The translations under genes were made by a program, and so were the position numbers. The notes under the pieces are model-generated. The model made no database searches. It was given only the letters and a program-made list of their open reading frames with translations, and was not told where the DNA came from. From an uncultured Azospirillum sp. (GTDB lineage Bacteria; Pseudomonadota; Alphaproteobacteria; Azospirillales; Azospirillaceae), in assembly GCF_946480385.1 (NCBI RefSeq), contig NZ_CAMLJP010000120.1, positions 1 through 17,823 of the forward strand: a stretch of 17,823 nt of DNA. Reading direction: 5' to 3'. This document shows, one piece after another, positions 1 through 9,120 of the stretch (positions within the stretch are counted from its first letter, which is position 1; the number at the start of each line of letters is the position of its first letter).

Positions 1-117
1 CGCCGCCTGCGCATCCCTTCTCACAACACGGTATAAACTTGTCAAAGAACCCGCAGCACTGATCGTGCTTCTTCCGAACAACTCGGCGGCGCTCCGTTTT
101 GGATCACCGCGTCGTGT
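1..117 (-). other. rRNA operon leader (upstream of 16S rRNA), with boxA-like antitermination site
   Basis: Read on the minus strand, this stretch has the form of an alphaproteobacterial pre-16S leader. A boxA-like GTTCTTTGAC lies at 41-50, followed by GGGATGCGCAGGCGGCG running to the window edge, a style I recognise from Azospirillum-type rrn leaders. BoxA binds the Nus antitermination factors in rRNA transcripts. The mature 16S gene is not in the window; it would begin to the left. Two promoters lie just upstream (124-152 and 250-279). Recognition is from memory of leader sequences, not from an alignment. Confidence 0.7.
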
Positions 118-123
118 TCGGCT

Positions 124-152
124 TATTTAGTGATTTTTACTTTCGTTGTCAA
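124..152 (-). promoter_or_regulatory. rrn promoter P2 (sigma-70 type)
   Basis: On the minus strand a perfect -35 TTGACA (147-152) is followed by a 17-base spacer and a -10 TAAATA (124-129). A run of seven A (minus strand) just upstream resembles an UP element. The -35 is also one arm of an imperfect inverted repeat: TGTCAACCTC at 147-156 pairs with GAGG (165-168) and TTGACA (172-177). Transcription would start near 117 and run into the rRNA leader. Confidence 0.7.
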
Positions 153-249
153 CCTCTTTTTTTCGAGGCGTTTGACACTTACTTGTTCGAACCACTGTTT
201 CCTTTGAAGCGTCACTGCCTTGTCGGCCGTGCTGCGTCGCGGGAGGCGG

Positions 250-279
250 TGTATAGGCCGGCTGGCCGATGCCGCGCAA
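250..279 (-). promoter_or_regulatory. rrn promoter P1 (sigma-70 type)
   Basis: On the minus strand TTGCGC (274-279), an 18-base spacer and TATACA (250-255) form a promoter-like pair. An A-run upstream of the -35 (about 283-288) could serve as an UP element, and a GC-rich stretch after the -10 fits the discriminator of stringently controlled rRNA promoters. It lies about 125 bases upstream of the P2 candidate, in the usual tandem arrangement. The -10 matches consensus at four of six positions. Confidence 0.5.
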
Positions 280-323
280 GAGCTTTTTTCGCCGCCTCCG
301 CATTTTTCATTCCGACCCGGTTT

Positions 324-1322
324 TCACCCGATCCGCTCGCGCACCTCGGCTCCGATTTCGAAGGAGCGCAGGCGGGCGGCGTGGTCGTAGATCTGGCCAG
401 CCAGGATCAGTTCGTCGGCCTGGGTGGCGCGGATGATCTCCGACAGTTTCGCCGCCACCTGATCCGGCGTGCCCACCGCGGCCATGGTGCCGAGCGCGCG
501 GTCCACCATCATCTTCTCGGCCGGGCTGCTCCACCACGCCTCGATGTCGTCGACCGGCGGCGGCAGCTTGCCCGGCGTGCCGCGGCGGAGATTGGCGAAC
601 TGCTGCTGGGCCGAGGAGAAGATGCGGCGGGCCTCGGCCTCCGTATCGGCGGCGAAGATATTGGCGGCGACCATGGCGTGCGGCTTGGACAGGGTGGCAG
701 ACGGCTCGAAGCGGGCGCGGTAGATCGCCAGCGCCTCCATCAGCATGTCGGGCGCGAAGTGGGAGGCGAAGGCGAAGGGCAGTCCCAGCATCGCCGCCAG
801 CTGCGCGCTGAACAGGCTGGAGCCCAGCAGCCACAGGGGCACCTTCAGCCCGGCGCCCGGCACTGCGCGGATGCGCTGGTTGGGCTCCGGCTCCTCGAAA
901 TACATCTGCAGCTCGACGACATCCTGCGGGAAGCGGTCGCCGCTGTCGGTCATGTCGCGGCGCAGAGCCCGCGCCGTCATCATGTCGGTGCCCGGCGCGC
1001 GGCCGAGACCGAGGTCGATGCGGCCGGGATAGAGGGACTCCAGCGTGCCGAACTGCTCCGCCACCATCAGCGGCGCATGGTTGGGCAGCATCACCCCGCC
1101 CGACCCGACCCGGATCGTCGAGGTGCCGGCGGCGACATGGGCGATCACCACGGCGGTGGCCGCACTGGCGATGCCCGGCATGTTGTGATGCTCGGCCAGC
1201 CAATAGCGCTTGTAGCCCAAGCGCTCGGCATGGCGGGCGAGGTCCAGGGTATTGCGGAAGCTGTCGGCGGCGGTCGCCCCCTGGACGATCGGGCTGAGGT
1301 CGAGAACGGAAAAGGGGATCAT
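324..1322 (-). CDS. LLM class flavin-dependent oxidoreductase (luciferase-like monooxygenase)
   Basis: A bacterial-luciferase-like TIM-barrel protein of about 332 residues that would use reduced flavin and O2 to oxidise an unidentified organic substrate in the cytoplasm. The N-terminus [12 protein letters not shown], the WLAEHHN motif (about 41-47), the [13 protein letters not shown] block (about 73-85) and [16 protein letters not shown] (about 98-113) are typical of the alkanal monooxygenase-like (YhbW-type) branch of single-component LLM proteins. I chose the ATG at 1322 because the family normally starts at this methionine; an in-frame ATG at 1367 adds 15 residues. Neither start has a clear Shine-Dalgarno site. 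It lies downstream of the antiporter gene on the same strand, with a gap of about 120 bases, and ends just before the rrn promoters. The substrate cannot be predicted. Confidence 0.88.
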   Translation of the reverse strand: MIPFSVLDLSPIVQGATAADSFRNTLDLARHAERLGYKRYWLAEHHNMPGIASAATAVVIAHVAAGTSTIRVGSGGVMLPNHAPLMVAEQFGTLESLYPGRIDLGLGRAPGTDMMTARALRRDMTDSGDRFPQDVVELQMYFEEPEPNQRIRAVPGAGLKVPLWLLGSSLFSAQLAAMLGLPFAFASHFAPDMLMEALAIYRARFEPSATLSKPHAMVAANIFAADTEAEARRIFSSAQQQFANLRRGTPGKLPPPVDDIEAWWSSPAEKMMVDRALGTMAAVGTPDQVAAKLSEIIRATQADELILAGQIYDHAARLRSFEIGAEVRERIG

Positions 1323-1443
1323 GGCGCGGTCCGTAATGGGGGCCGGCTGGCGGCCATCTGTTGCCATTCAAGGTATGGTGCGGACGCCGCCGGTTCCACG
1401 CCACCCCCTGCGCGGCTGCCCTGCGTCGGGAGACCGGACAGCG

Positions 1444-2706
1444 TCACGTCCGGCCATTGCTGCTGTAGAGCCGCCGGCCGATGGGCTCCAGGGTCAGGCC
1501 CTGGACCAGGATGGTGAAGGCGACGACGACATAGCAGACGGCCAGGATGGAATCGCGGTAGGGGCTGTCCGGCAACGACAGCACCAGCGCCACCGCGATG
1601 CCGCCGCGCAAGCCGGCCCAGGTCAGGATGACCAGAGCGCTGGATTTGCCGCTGCGCCCGACATGCATCAGCAACGCAGGCGTCAGGCTGAGCAACCGGA
1701 CGATCAGGGCCAGCGGCACGGCCAGCGCGGCGGCGAGCAGGGCCGGCCCCGTCCAGGTGATGACCACCGTCGCCTCCAGCCCCACAAGCAGGAACAGCAG
1801 GGCGTTCAGCACAGAATCGATCATCGCCCAGACCACCTGAAGATCGCGGCGGCTCTCGTCGCTGCTGACATGCTTCTCGGTGGTGTAACCGATCAGCAGA
1901 CCGGCGACGACGACGGCGATGGGCCCTGACACACCCAGCCAACTGGCCAGCGAATAGGTCCCCAGCACCAGGGCCAGCGAAATGGTCAGCTCCACCGTGC
2001 TCTCGTCGATCTGCCGTTTCGCCTGATAGGCGATCCAGCCGCAGACGAAGCCGAGCGCGGCGCCGCCAAACGCCTCCTTGACGAAGTCCAGCGCGACCTC
2101 CCCGGCCCCCAGATCCTGGCCGCTGCCGGTGGCGAGGTGGAGCAGCGTCGCGAACACCACCACCCCGACCCCGTCGTTGAACAGGCTTTCGCCCGAAATC
2201 ACGGAGCGCAGTGTTTCCGGGACCGGCAGCCGCCCGAGGATGGCATGCACCGCCACCGGATCGGTCGGCGCGATGGCCGCCCCCAGCACCAGGCACCAGA
2301 TCAGCGGGACGTCGATCCCGGCCAGTCTGAAAATGACGGTCAGCCCCAGCCCCATCAGGCCGGTGAACAGCATCACCCCCAGCGTCGCCAGCGCCAGCAC
2401 CGTCCATTTCCGCTTCAGCAGCGCACACAGATCCTCGTTCACCGCGGCGGCGTAGAGCAGCAGACTGAGAATGCCGTCGAGCAGGATCTCCGGCAGGCTG
2501 ATCTGCTGGATCAGGTTGCGCAGCCAGTTGCCGACGCCCAGGCTGGCGCTGATCGCATCGACGCCGCTCACCAGCAGGGCCAGCGCCAGCCCTTCGAAGA
2601 ACAGCGCGATGGTGCTGGGCAGCTTCAGCCACTTGTAATTGATGAAGCCGAAGGTGGCCGCCAAGGTCAGCAGGACGGCGGAAAGATGGAACGGACCCAC
2701 GAGCAT
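1444..2706 (-). CDS. CPA1 family Na+/H+ antiporter
   Basis: An integral inner-membrane cation/proton antiporter of 420 residues with about 12 hydrophobic segments. Motifs seen with the chosen start: APTDP in the unwound helix (about 146-150), SLFNDG with the Asn-Asp pair (177-178) typical of electroneutral CPA1 exchangers, and GLRGG (365-369) in a late helix. Family knowledge gives it a role in Na+ (or K+)/H+ exchange and pH or salt homeostasis; the ion is not readable from sequence. The reading frame extends upstream to a TTG at 2796, but the ATG at 2706 gives the normal family N-terminus (MLVGPFHLSAVLLTLAA) and has GGAG upstream, although only one base separates GGAGA from the start codon. 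It is divergent from the histidine kinase. Confidence 0.9.
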   Translation of the reverse strand: MLVGPFHLSAVLLTLAATFGFINYKWLKLPSTIALFFEGLALALLVSGVDAISASLGVGNWLRNLIQQISLPEILLDGILSLLLYAAAVNEDLCALLKRKWTVLALATLGVMLFTGLMGLGLTVIFRLAGIDVPLIWCLVLGAAIAPTDPVAVHAILGRLPVPETLRSVISGESLFNDGVGVVVFATLLHLATGSGQDLGAGEVALDFVKEAFGGAALGFVCGWIAYQAKRQIDESTVELTISLALVLGTYSLASWLGVSGPIAVVVAGLLIGYTTEKHVSSDESRRDLQVVWAMIDSVLNALLFLLVGLEATVVITWTGPALLAAALAVPLALIVRLLSLTPALLMHVGRSGKSSALVILTWAGLRGGIAVALVLSLPDSPYRDSILAVCYVVVAFTILVQGLTLEPIGRRLYSSNGRT

Positions 2707-2903
2707 TCTCCAAAAAAAGCTGTGCAGCCAAAAAAGCGGTACAGAATGAACGGCTGCCCGTCTGATCTCCCGGGTCCAATCTCCCGGACAGGACAAGAAG
2801 CGGTTGGCAGATATGATGATCTCGACAACATCGGCACAGGCGTGAAGGTAGCGCCGGTATGACGAGACAAGAAAACTACTCCCAAATGGCTAGAGACCGC
2901 TGA

Positions 2904-2932
2904 TTGCCACCCATCTTGCGATTGCCTATTCT
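2904..2932 (+). promoter_or_regulatory. sigma-70 type promoter for the histidine kinase
   Basis: TTGCCA (2904-2909), a 17-base spacer and TATTCT (2927-2932) form a good vegetative promoter. The expected start of transcription, six to seven bases after the -10, falls on or beside A2939, the first base of an ATG. The rest of the 2707-3018 gap holds a direct repeat CCGGGAGAT on the minus strand (about 2765-2788) and no other clear signal; no convincing promoter for the antiporter was found. Confidence 0.5.
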
Positions 2933-2938
2933 CGCGCC

Positions 2939-3022
2939 ATGATCTGCTTGAAAGCCCCTATCTTTTTCCGGATTACCGGGCATCGACGACGCAAACCCGC
3001 GGCAGCGGTGTTCGTCGCATGA
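2939..3022 (+). CDS. possible leaderless 27-residue upstream ORF coupled to the kinase gene
   Basis: An ATG at 2939 opens 27 codons (starting MICLKAPIFF, with a basic patch RRRK) and stops with TGA at 3020-3022. This overlaps the kinase start ATG (3019-3021) in the classic ATGA arrangement of translational coupling. Its ATG lies at the predicted transcription start, so it would be translated from a leaderless mRNA. The kinase start has no good Shine-Dalgarno site of its own, which fits coupling. The peptide resembles no family I know, and an ORF this short can arise by chance. Confidence 0.35.
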   Translation: MICLKAPIFFRITGHRRRKPAAAVFVA

Positions 3023-5832
3023 CGACCGATCCGGTCTGGCAGGATGCCGCAAGGCTGCGGCAGGCCGGGGTGTCCGGCGATTCGAACACGCGGGATGTCG
3101 GAACGCGGTCCAAGGGCAACCCGGACGTCTTCACCGGCGGCGGAGAGATGGGCCGGCGGATGCGGGCGATGGACTGGTCGGCCACACCGCTCGGCCCGGC
3201 GGAGGACTGGCCGCAGTCGCTGCGCACCATCGTCAACCTGATGCTGACCTCCAGCTTTCCGATGTTTGCGGTCTGGGGGCCGCAGTTGACCTTCCTCTAT
3301 AACGACAGCTACCGCCCGATCCTGGGCGACAAGCCGGAGGCGCTGGGCCGCCCCTTCGCCGAGGTGTGGGCCGACATCTGGCCCGACCTGTCCCCCCTGG
3401 TGGTGCGGGCGCTTGCCGGCGAGGCGACCTATCACGAGGACCGGCGCCTGGTGATGGAGCGGCACGGCTATCGCGAGGAGACCTATTTCACCTTCTCCTA
3501 CAGTCCGGTGCGCGACGAGACCGACCGCGTCGCCGGCATGTTCTGCGCCTGCACCGAGAACACCGCCCGCGTGCTGGCCGAGCGGCGGCTGACCTTCCAG
3601 CTCGATCTGGCGGAGCGGTTGCGCGGGCTGAACGATCCGGTCGGCATCACCGCCGCCGCCGCTGAAGCGATCGGCCGCCATCTGCGGGTCGCGCGGGCCG
3701 GATACGGCCGCACCGATCCGACCGGCAGCATCATCTCGGTCGAGCGCGACTGGAGCGACAGCGGGGTGGCCAGTCTCGCCGGGGAGTCCCGCCTGCTCGA
3801 CAGCTTCGGGACGGCGCTGATCGCGGAGCTGCGGGCGGGATACACGTTGCGCGTGGACGACGTCGCCACCGATCCGCGCACCAGCGGCGGCGGCCCAGCG
3901 TCGGCCTTCGCCAGCATCGGCGCGCGCTCCCTGCTGGTGGTGCCGCTGCTGAAGGCGGGACGGCTGACGGCGATCCTCTACCTGCATGAAACCAAGGCGC
4001 GCCATTGGACCGACACCGACGCCGCCCTGGCGGAGGATGTGGCGGAGCGGACCTGGGCCGCGGTGGAGCGCGCGCTCGCCGAGGCGGCCTTGCGCGCCGC
4101 CAACAAGGCGCTGATGCGTGAACGCGCGGCGGTGGAGGCGGCCAACGCCCGGCTGGCGGCGGAGGGGGAACGGCTGCGCACCCTGTTCCGGCAGGCGCCG
4201 GGCTTCATGTGCGTGCTGCGCGGGCCGGACCATGTCTTCGAGATGGCGAACGACACCTATATGCAGCTGGTCGGCCGCCAGGATCTGGTGGACCGCCCGG
4301 CGCGCGACGCGCTGCCGGAGGTGGAGGGCCAGGGCTTCTTTGAGCTGCTCGACCGCGTCTATGCCAGCGGCGAGACCTTCGTCGGGCGCAACATGCCCAT
4401 CAGTTTCCAGCGCCGGCCGGGCGAACCGCTGGAGGAACGCTTCCTCACCTTCGTCTATCAGCCGATCCGGGACGAGGACGGGCGTGTCAGCGGCCTGTTC
4501 GTGGAGGGCAGCGACGTCACCGAGGCCAAGCGGGCGGAGGAGGAGCTGCAGCAGCTCAACGCCACGCTGGAGGCCCGCGTCGCCGAAGAGGTGGCGGAAC
4601 GCGAGCGCGTCCAGGTCGCCCTGCTGCAGACGCAGAAGACGGAGGCGCTGGGCCAGATGACCGGCGGCGTCGCCCACGACTTCAACAATTTGCTGCAGGC
4701 GCTGTCCGGCTGCCTGCACATGATCGAGAAGCGGGCGGAGGGAACGCGGATCCAGCCGCTGGTCGATGCCGGGCGGCAGGCGGTGGACCGCGGCGCCAAG
4801 CTGGTGCAGCAGCTGATGGCCTTCGCCCGCCGTCAGGCGTTGCGGCCGGAGACGGTCGATCTGCGCGACCGCGTGCTCGGCATGTCGGAGCTGCTGAACC
4901 GGGCGTTGCGCGCCGACATCCGGTTGGAGATCGACTTCACCATGGGGCTGTGGCCGGTGGAGGTCGATGCGACCCAGCTGGAACTGGCCCTGCTGAACCT
5001 CGTGGTCAATGCGCGGGATGCGATGCCCGACGGCGGCGCCCTGACGATCCGGGCGGCCAACGTGATCCTGACGTCCGGCGACGCGCGGGCGCCCCAGGAT
5101 GGTCCGGAAGGCCTATCGGGCGAGTTCGTGCAGCTGACGGTGAGCGACACCGGCACCGGCATGCCGGCGGAGGTACGGGCGCGCGCCTTCGATCCCTTCT
5201 TCACCACCAAGGAGATCGGCAAGGGAAGCGGGCTGGGCCTGTCGCAGGTCTACGGCTTCGCCCGCCATTCCGGCGGAACCGCCTGGATCGAGAGCGAGGA
5301 GGGGCAAGGCACCACCATCGGCCTGCTGATCCGCCGTTCCGGCACCGCTCCGTCGACGATGGCCGAACCGGCCATGGCGGAGGCGGGGTCCAGCCGCGTC
5401 GGCGGCCATGTGCTGGTGGTGGAGGACGACCCCATCGTGGCGCTGACCGTGGCGACGGCGCTGGAGGATGCCGGCTTCACCATCACCCGCACCGCCACCG
5501 CCGACGAGGCGCTGCCGCTGCTGGAAGCCGGCGGGTTCGATCTGCTGTTCAGCGACGTGGTGATGCCCGGCACCCTGAGCGGCGTCGATCTGGCCCGCAC
5601 CGCGCAACGGCTTCGGCCGGACCTGCCCGTCGTGCTGGCGACCGGCTACAGCGAGGATGTCGCCCGCGCCACCGGGGTGATGGTGCTGCCGAAGCCCTAC
5701 CGGATCGACCGTCTGGTCGAGGTGCTGGACACGCTGCTGACGGATGCCAGCCGGGTGGGGGTGAAGATCCCCTCTCCCGCCCCGGGAGAGGGAAGGGGCC
5801 CGCCGCGAAGCGGTGGGATGGGTGAGGGGTAA
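3019..5832 (+). CDS. orphan hybrid histidine kinase (PAS-GAF-PAS-HisKA-HATPase-REC)
   Basis: A cytoplasmic sensor kinase of 937 residues with no membrane segment. A PAS-like domain (about 50-185; the GGGEMG...DWSATPLGP entry is typical of this family) is followed by a GAF domain (about 190-350), a short helical linker, a second PAS (about 385-505), a coiled coil (505-540), HisKA with phospho-acceptor His553 in GVAHDFNN, and a HATPase with N-box Asn664, G1 Asp710 (SDTGTGM) and G2 GSGLGL (736-741). The C-terminal receiver has acidic pair 803-804, phospho-acceptor Asp846, Thr875 and Lys892. All catalytic residues are present. No separate response regulator is nearby, so the output partner is unknown. 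An alternative start is the ATG at 3148, but that would cut off the GGGEMG entry. The last ~20 residues (SPAPGEGRG...) and the stop come from a REP-like repeat, beyond the normal end of a receiver. Confidence 0.9.
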   Translation: MTTDPVWQDAARLRQAGVSGDSNTRDVGTRSKGNPDVFTGGGEMGRRMRAMDWSATPLGPAEDWPQSLRTIVNLMLTSSFPMFAVWGPQLTFLYNDSYRPILGDKPEALGRPFAEVWADIWPDLSPLVVRALAGEATYHEDRRLVMERHGYREETYFTFSYSPVRDETDRVAGMFCACTENTARVLAERRLTFQLDLAERLRGLNDPVGITAAAAEAIGRHLRVARAGYGRTDPTGSIISVERDWSDSGVASLAGESRLLDSFGTALIAELRAGYTLRVDDVATDPRTSGGGPASAFASIGARSLLVVPLLKAGRLTAILYLHETKARHWTDTDAALAEDVAERTWAAVERALAEAALRAANKALMRERAAVEAANARLAAEGERLRTLFRQAPGFMCVLRGPDHVFEMANDTYMQLVGRQDLVDRPARDALPEVEGQGFFELLDRVYASGETFVGRNMPISFQRRPGEPLEERFLTFVYQPIRDEDGRVSGLFVEGSDVTEAKRAEEELQQLNATLEARVAEEVAERERVQVALLQTQKTEALGQMTGGVAHDFNNLLQALSGCLHMIEKRAEGTRIQPLVDAGRQAVDRGAKLVQQLMAFARRQALRPETVDLRDRVLGMSELLNRALRADIRLEIDFTMGLWPVEVDATQLELALLNLVVNARDAMPDGGALTIRAANVILTSGDARAPQDGPEGLSGEFVQLTVSDTGTGMPAEVRARAFDPFFTTKEIGKGSGLGLSQVYGFARHSGGTAWIESEEGQGTTIGLLIRRSGTAPSTMAEPAMAEAGSSRVGGHVLVVEDDPIVALTVATALEDAGFTITRTATADEALPLLEAGGFDLLFSDVVMPGTLSGVDLARTAQRLRPDLPVVLATGYSEDVARATGVMVLPKPYRIDRLVEVLDTLLTDASRVGVKIPSPAPGEGRGPPRSGGMGEG
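5769..5829 (+). repeat. REP-like palindromic element, copy 1 (inside the kinase 3' end)
   Basis: It contains a perfect 10-bp stem, CCCTCTCCCG (5770-5779) and CGGGAGAGGG (5783-5792), followed by a second weaker hairpin (CCCGCCGC/GCGGTGGG, about 5799-5817) and the tail GATGGGTGAGGGG. This form is widespread as an intergenic repeat in Azospirillum-type genomes. It is read in frame as the kinase C-terminal tail, and the stop codon directly abuts it (5830-5832). Copy 2 lies inverted 37 bases downstream. Confidence 0.8.
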
Positions 5833-5866
5833 TCCAAGGAACCGTGCGGATCGGGATCCTTGCTTT

Positions 5867-5927
5867 ACTCCTCACCCTCCCCACGCCTGCGGCGCGGGTC
5901 CCCTCCCTCTCCCGGGACGGGAGAGGG
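5867..5927 (-). repeat. REP-like palindromic element, copy 2 (inverted)
   Basis: This is the reverse complement of copy 1 at roughly 80% identity by eye. It has its own perfect 10-bp stem, CCCTCTCCCG (5905-5914) and CGGGAGAGGG (5918-5927). Together the two copies can fold into one large cruciform between the convergent kinase and RND pump genes, where they may act as a bidirectional transcription barrier or protect both mRNA 3' ends. There is no classic U-tract. Confidence 0.75.
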
Positions 5928-5961
5928 CGTTTATCCCCGGGTGCGAGATGCCCTCCCCGCC

Positions 5962-8900
5962 TCAATCCCCCGCAGCCGGCTGCGGCATGGTGCCGTGGCC
6001 GGGGCGGCGGCGGACGAACAGGCGGTAGACGGCGACGAAGAAGACCGGCACGAACAGAACCGCCAGCACGGTGGCGGAGATCATGCCGCCCATCACGCCG
6101 ACACCGATGGCGTTCTGGCTCTCCGACCCGGCGCCGGTGCTGATCGCCAGCGGCAGCACGCCGAGGATGAAGGCCAGCGAGGTCATGATGATCGGGCGCA
6201 GGCGCTGACGGCAGGCCTCCGCCGCCGCTTCCTTCAGCTCCATGCCCTGGTCGTAGAGCGATTTGGCGAACTCCACGATCAGGATGGCGTTCTTCGCCGA
6301 CAGGCCGATGGTGGTCAGCAGGCCGACCTGGAAATAAACGTCGCTCGGCAGACCGCGCAACGTCGCCGCGACGACCGCGCCGATGACGCCCAGCGGCACC
6401 ACCAGGATGACCGACACCGGCACCGACCAGCTTTCATAGAGGGCGGCGAGGCAGAGGAAGACGATGATCATCGACAGGGCGTAGAGCGCCGGGGCCTGCG
6501 AACCGCTGAGCCGTTCCTCGTAAGAAAGCCCGGTCCATTCGTAGCCGATGCCCTGCGGCAGCTTCTGCATCATCGCCTCCATCTCGGCCATCGCCTCGCC
6601 CGAGCTGATGCCGGGTGCGGCCGATCCCTGGATGTTCAGCGACGAGGCGCCGTTGTAGCGTTCCAGCTTGGGCGAGCCGTAGATCCACTGCGCCGTCGTG
6701 AAGGCGGAGAAGGGGACCATCTGGCCGCTGGCGTTGCGCACGTACCAGCGGTCGATGTCGCTGGGCTGCATGCGGTAGGGCGCGTCGGCCTGGAGATAGA
6801 CCTTCTTCACCCGGCCGCGGTCGATGAAGTCGTTGACGTAGGACGAGCCCCAGGCCGCCGACAGCGTCGTGTTGATGTCGCTGAGCGACAGGCCGAGCGC
6901 GCTCGCCTTCTCGCGGTCGACGTCCAGCTTGAACTGCGGCGTGTCCTCCAGCCCGTTGGGGCGGACGCCGACCAGCTTGGGGTTCTGCGCCGCCATGCCG
7001 AGCAGCTGGTTGCGCGCCTGCATCAGCCGGTCATGACCGAGCCCGGCGCGGTCAACCAGCTGAAGGTCGAAGCCGGTGGCGTTGCCGAGGCCGGGCACTG
7101 ATGGCGGCAGGAAGGAGAAGACGACCGCGTCCTTCAGCTTCGACATCGCCCCCATCACCCGGCCGGCGATGGCCTGCGGCTTCTGCGACGGCAGGGTGCG
7201 CTCGCTCCAGTCCTTCAGCCGGACGAAGGCCATGCCGGCATTCTGGCCGCGGCCGGAGAAGTTGAAGCCGACGATGGTGAACAGGCCCTCGACATTGTCC
7301 TTCTCCTTTTCCAGGAAATAGGCGGTGACGGCCTTGGCGGTTTCGGCGGTGCGCTGGGAGCTGGCGTTCGGCGGGGCCGACCACAGCACGAACAGCTGAC
7401 CGCGGTCCTCCGTCGGCAGGAAGGAGGACGGCATCTGCAGGAACAGGTAGCCGAGGCCGCCGAGGATCAGCAGATAGGCGATGAAATAGCGGCCCAGCCG
7501 GTTCACCGCCCCGCGCACGCCGCGGACATAGACCCGGCTGCCGGCGTCGAAGCCGCGGTTGAACAGGCCGAAGAAGCCGCCGCGGGCATGGCCATGCCCC
7601 TCTCCATGATTGGCTGCCACCGGTTTGAGGATGGTGGCGCAGAGCGCAGGCGTCAGCACCAGGGCGACCAGCACCGACAGCGCCATCGCCGAGACGATGG
7701 TCAGCGAGAACTGGCGGTAGATGGCGCCGGCCGACCCGCCGAAGAAGGCCATCGGCACGAACACCGCCGACAGCACCAGCGCGATGCCGACCAGCGCGCC
7801 GGTGATCTGGTCCATCGACTTGCGCGTCGCCTCGCGCGGGGGAAGCCCCTCCTCGCTCATCACGCGCTCGACGTTTTCGACCACGACAATGGCGTCGTCC
7901 ACCAGCAGGCCGATCGCCAGCACCATGCCGAACATCGTCAGCACGTTGATGGAGAAGCCGAAGGCCGACAGCACCCCGAAGGTGCCGAGCAGAACCACCG
8001 GCACCGCGATGGTCGGGATCAGCGTCGCGCGGAAGTTCTGGAGGAACAGGTACATCACGACGAAGACGAGGACGATCGCCTCGAACAGCGTCTTGATGAC
8101 CTCGTGGATCGACAGCTGGACGAAGGGCGTCGTGTCGTAGGGGTAGATGACCTCGATGCCGGCCGGGAAGAAGGGCTGGAGTTCCGCCACCCGCGCCTTG
8201 ACCGCCGCCGCGGTGTTCAGCGCGTTGGCGCCGGTCGCCAGCTTGATGCCGACACCCGCCGCCGGCTTGCCATTGTAGGCGGCGCTGATCTCGTAGGTCT
8301 CCGACCCGATCTCGATCCGCGCCACGTCGCGCAGCCGCACCTGCGACCCGTCGGGGTTCACGCGCAGCAGGATGGCGCCGAACTGCTCCGGCGTCTGCAG
8401 CCGCGACTGGGCGGTGATGGTGGCGTTGATCTGCTGGCCCGGAACGGCGGGGGCGCCGCCGAGCTGGCCGGCGGAGACCTGGGCGTTCTGGGTCTTGATC
8501 GCGTTGGAGACGTCGGTGGTGGTCAGCGCGAAATTGTTCAGCGCGTCGGGGTCCAGCCAGATGCGCATGGCATGCTGCGGCCCGAAGACGGTGATGTCGC
8601 CGACGCCCTCCACGCGGCTCAGCGTGTCCTGCAGGTTGGAGGTGACGTAATCGGCGATGTCGCCCTGGCTGAGGCGCCCGTCGCTCGACACGAAACCCAC
8701 CACCAGCAGGAAGTCGTTGCCGGCCTTCGACACCTGAATGCCGCGCTGCTGGACCTCCTGCGGCAGCAAGGGAGTGGCCAGCTGCAGCTTGTTCTGCACC
8801 TGGACCTGGGCGATGTCGGGGTTGGCCTCCGGCTCGAAGGTCAGGGTGATGGTGACGTTGCCGGAGGAGTCGCTGTTGGAGGACATGTAGCGGAAATGGT

Positions 8901-9117
8901 CGAGCCCGGTCATCTTCTGTTCGATGACCTGGGTGACCGTGTCCTCCAGCGTCTTGGCCGAGGCGCCGGGATAGCTGGCCGTGATCGACACCGTCGGCGG
9001 CGCGATCTTCGGATATTGCTCGACGGGCAGCCGCAGGATCGCCAGCGCGCCCGCCATCATGATGACGATGGCGATGACCCAGGCGAAGACCGGCCGGTCG
9101 ATGAAGAATTTTGACAT
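5962..9117 (-). CDS. RND multidrug efflux permease (AcrB/MexB-type, HAE1 family)
   Basis: The inner-membrane proton/drug antiporter subunit of a tripartite efflux pump, 1051 residues. The ATG at 9117 ([13 protein letters not shown]) is the standard family N-terminus, and with it the proton-relay aspartates in [13 protein letters not shown] fall at residues 407-408, the same numbers as in E. coli AcrB. The relay lysine is present in GLSAKNAIL (about 942) and a threonine near 979 matches T978. Two large periplasmic loops with the usual duplication are visible. A longer frame (to 9186) adds 23 residues that match nothing. It follows the adaptor gene after 31 bases and is surely co-transcribed. 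No TolC/OprM-type gene is in the window. Likely substrates are hydrophobic drugs or plant and soil toxins, but none can be named. Confidence 0.95.
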   Translation of the reverse strand: MSKFFIDRPVFAWVIAIVIMMAGALAILRLPVEQYPKIAPPTVSITASYPGASAKTLEDTVTQVIEQKMTGLDHFRYMSSNSDSSGNVTITLTFEPEANPDIAQVQVQNKLQLATPLLPQEVQQRGIQVSKAGNDFLLVVGFVSSDGRLSQGDIADYVTSNLQDTLSRVEGVGDITVFGPQHAMRIWLDPDALNNFALTTTDVSNAIKTQNAQVSAGQLGGAPAVPGQQINATITAQSRLQTPEQFGAILLRVNPDGSQVRLRDVARIEIGSETYEISAAYNGKPAAGVGIKLATGANALNTAAAVKARVAELQPFFPAGIEVIYPYDTTPFVQLSIHEVIKTLFEAIVLVFVVMYLFLQNFRATLIPTIAVPVVLLGTFGVLSAFGFSINVLTMFGMVLAIGLLVDDAIVVVENVERVMSEEGLPPREATRKSMDQITGALVGIALVLSAVFVPMAFFGGSAGAIYRQFSLTIVSAMALSVLVALVLTPALCATILKPVAANHGEGHGHARGGFFGLFNRGFDAGSRVYVRGVRGAVNRLGRYFIAYLLILGGLGYLFLQMPSSFLPTEDRGQLFVLWSAPPNASSQRTAETAKAVTAYFLEKEKDNVEGLFTIVGFNFSGRGQNAGMAFVRLKDWSERTLPSQKPQAIAGRVMGAMSKLKDAVVFSFLPPSVPGLGNATGFDLQLVDRAGLGHDRLMQARNQLLGMAAQNPKLVGVRPNGLEDTPQFKLDVDREKASALGLSLSDINTTLSAAWGSSYVNDFIDRGRVKKVYLQADAPYRMQPSDIDRWYVRNASGQMVPFSAFTTAQWIYGSPKLERYNGASSLNIQGSAAPGISSGEAMAEMEAMMQKLPQGIGYEWTGLSYEERLSGSQAPALYALSMIIVFLCLAALYESWSVPVSVILVVPLGVIGAVVAATLRGLPSDVYFQVGLLTTIGLSAKNAILIVEFAKSLYDQGMELKEAAAEACRQRLRPIIMTSLAFILGVLPLAISTGAGSESQNAIGVGVMGGMISATVLAVLFVPVFFVAVYRLFVRRRPGHGTMPQPAAGD

Positions 9118-9120
9118 GTG

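Noticed and set aside
99..1517. 472-codon open frame on the plus strand
   Set aside because: It is antisense to the flavin monooxygenase gene and begins within the rRNA promoter region; no recognisable domain and shadow-like composition.
2926..4719. 597-codon open frame on the minus strand
   Set aside because: It lies antisense to the kinase gene, whose protein shows full domain motifs; the frame is Gln/Arg/His-rich low-complexity translation typical of shadows in high-GC DNA.
7588..9114. 508-codon open frame on the plus strand
   Set aside because: It is antisense to the RND permease, whose protein matches AcrB landmarks throughout; His/Asp/Gln-rich composition marks a shadow.
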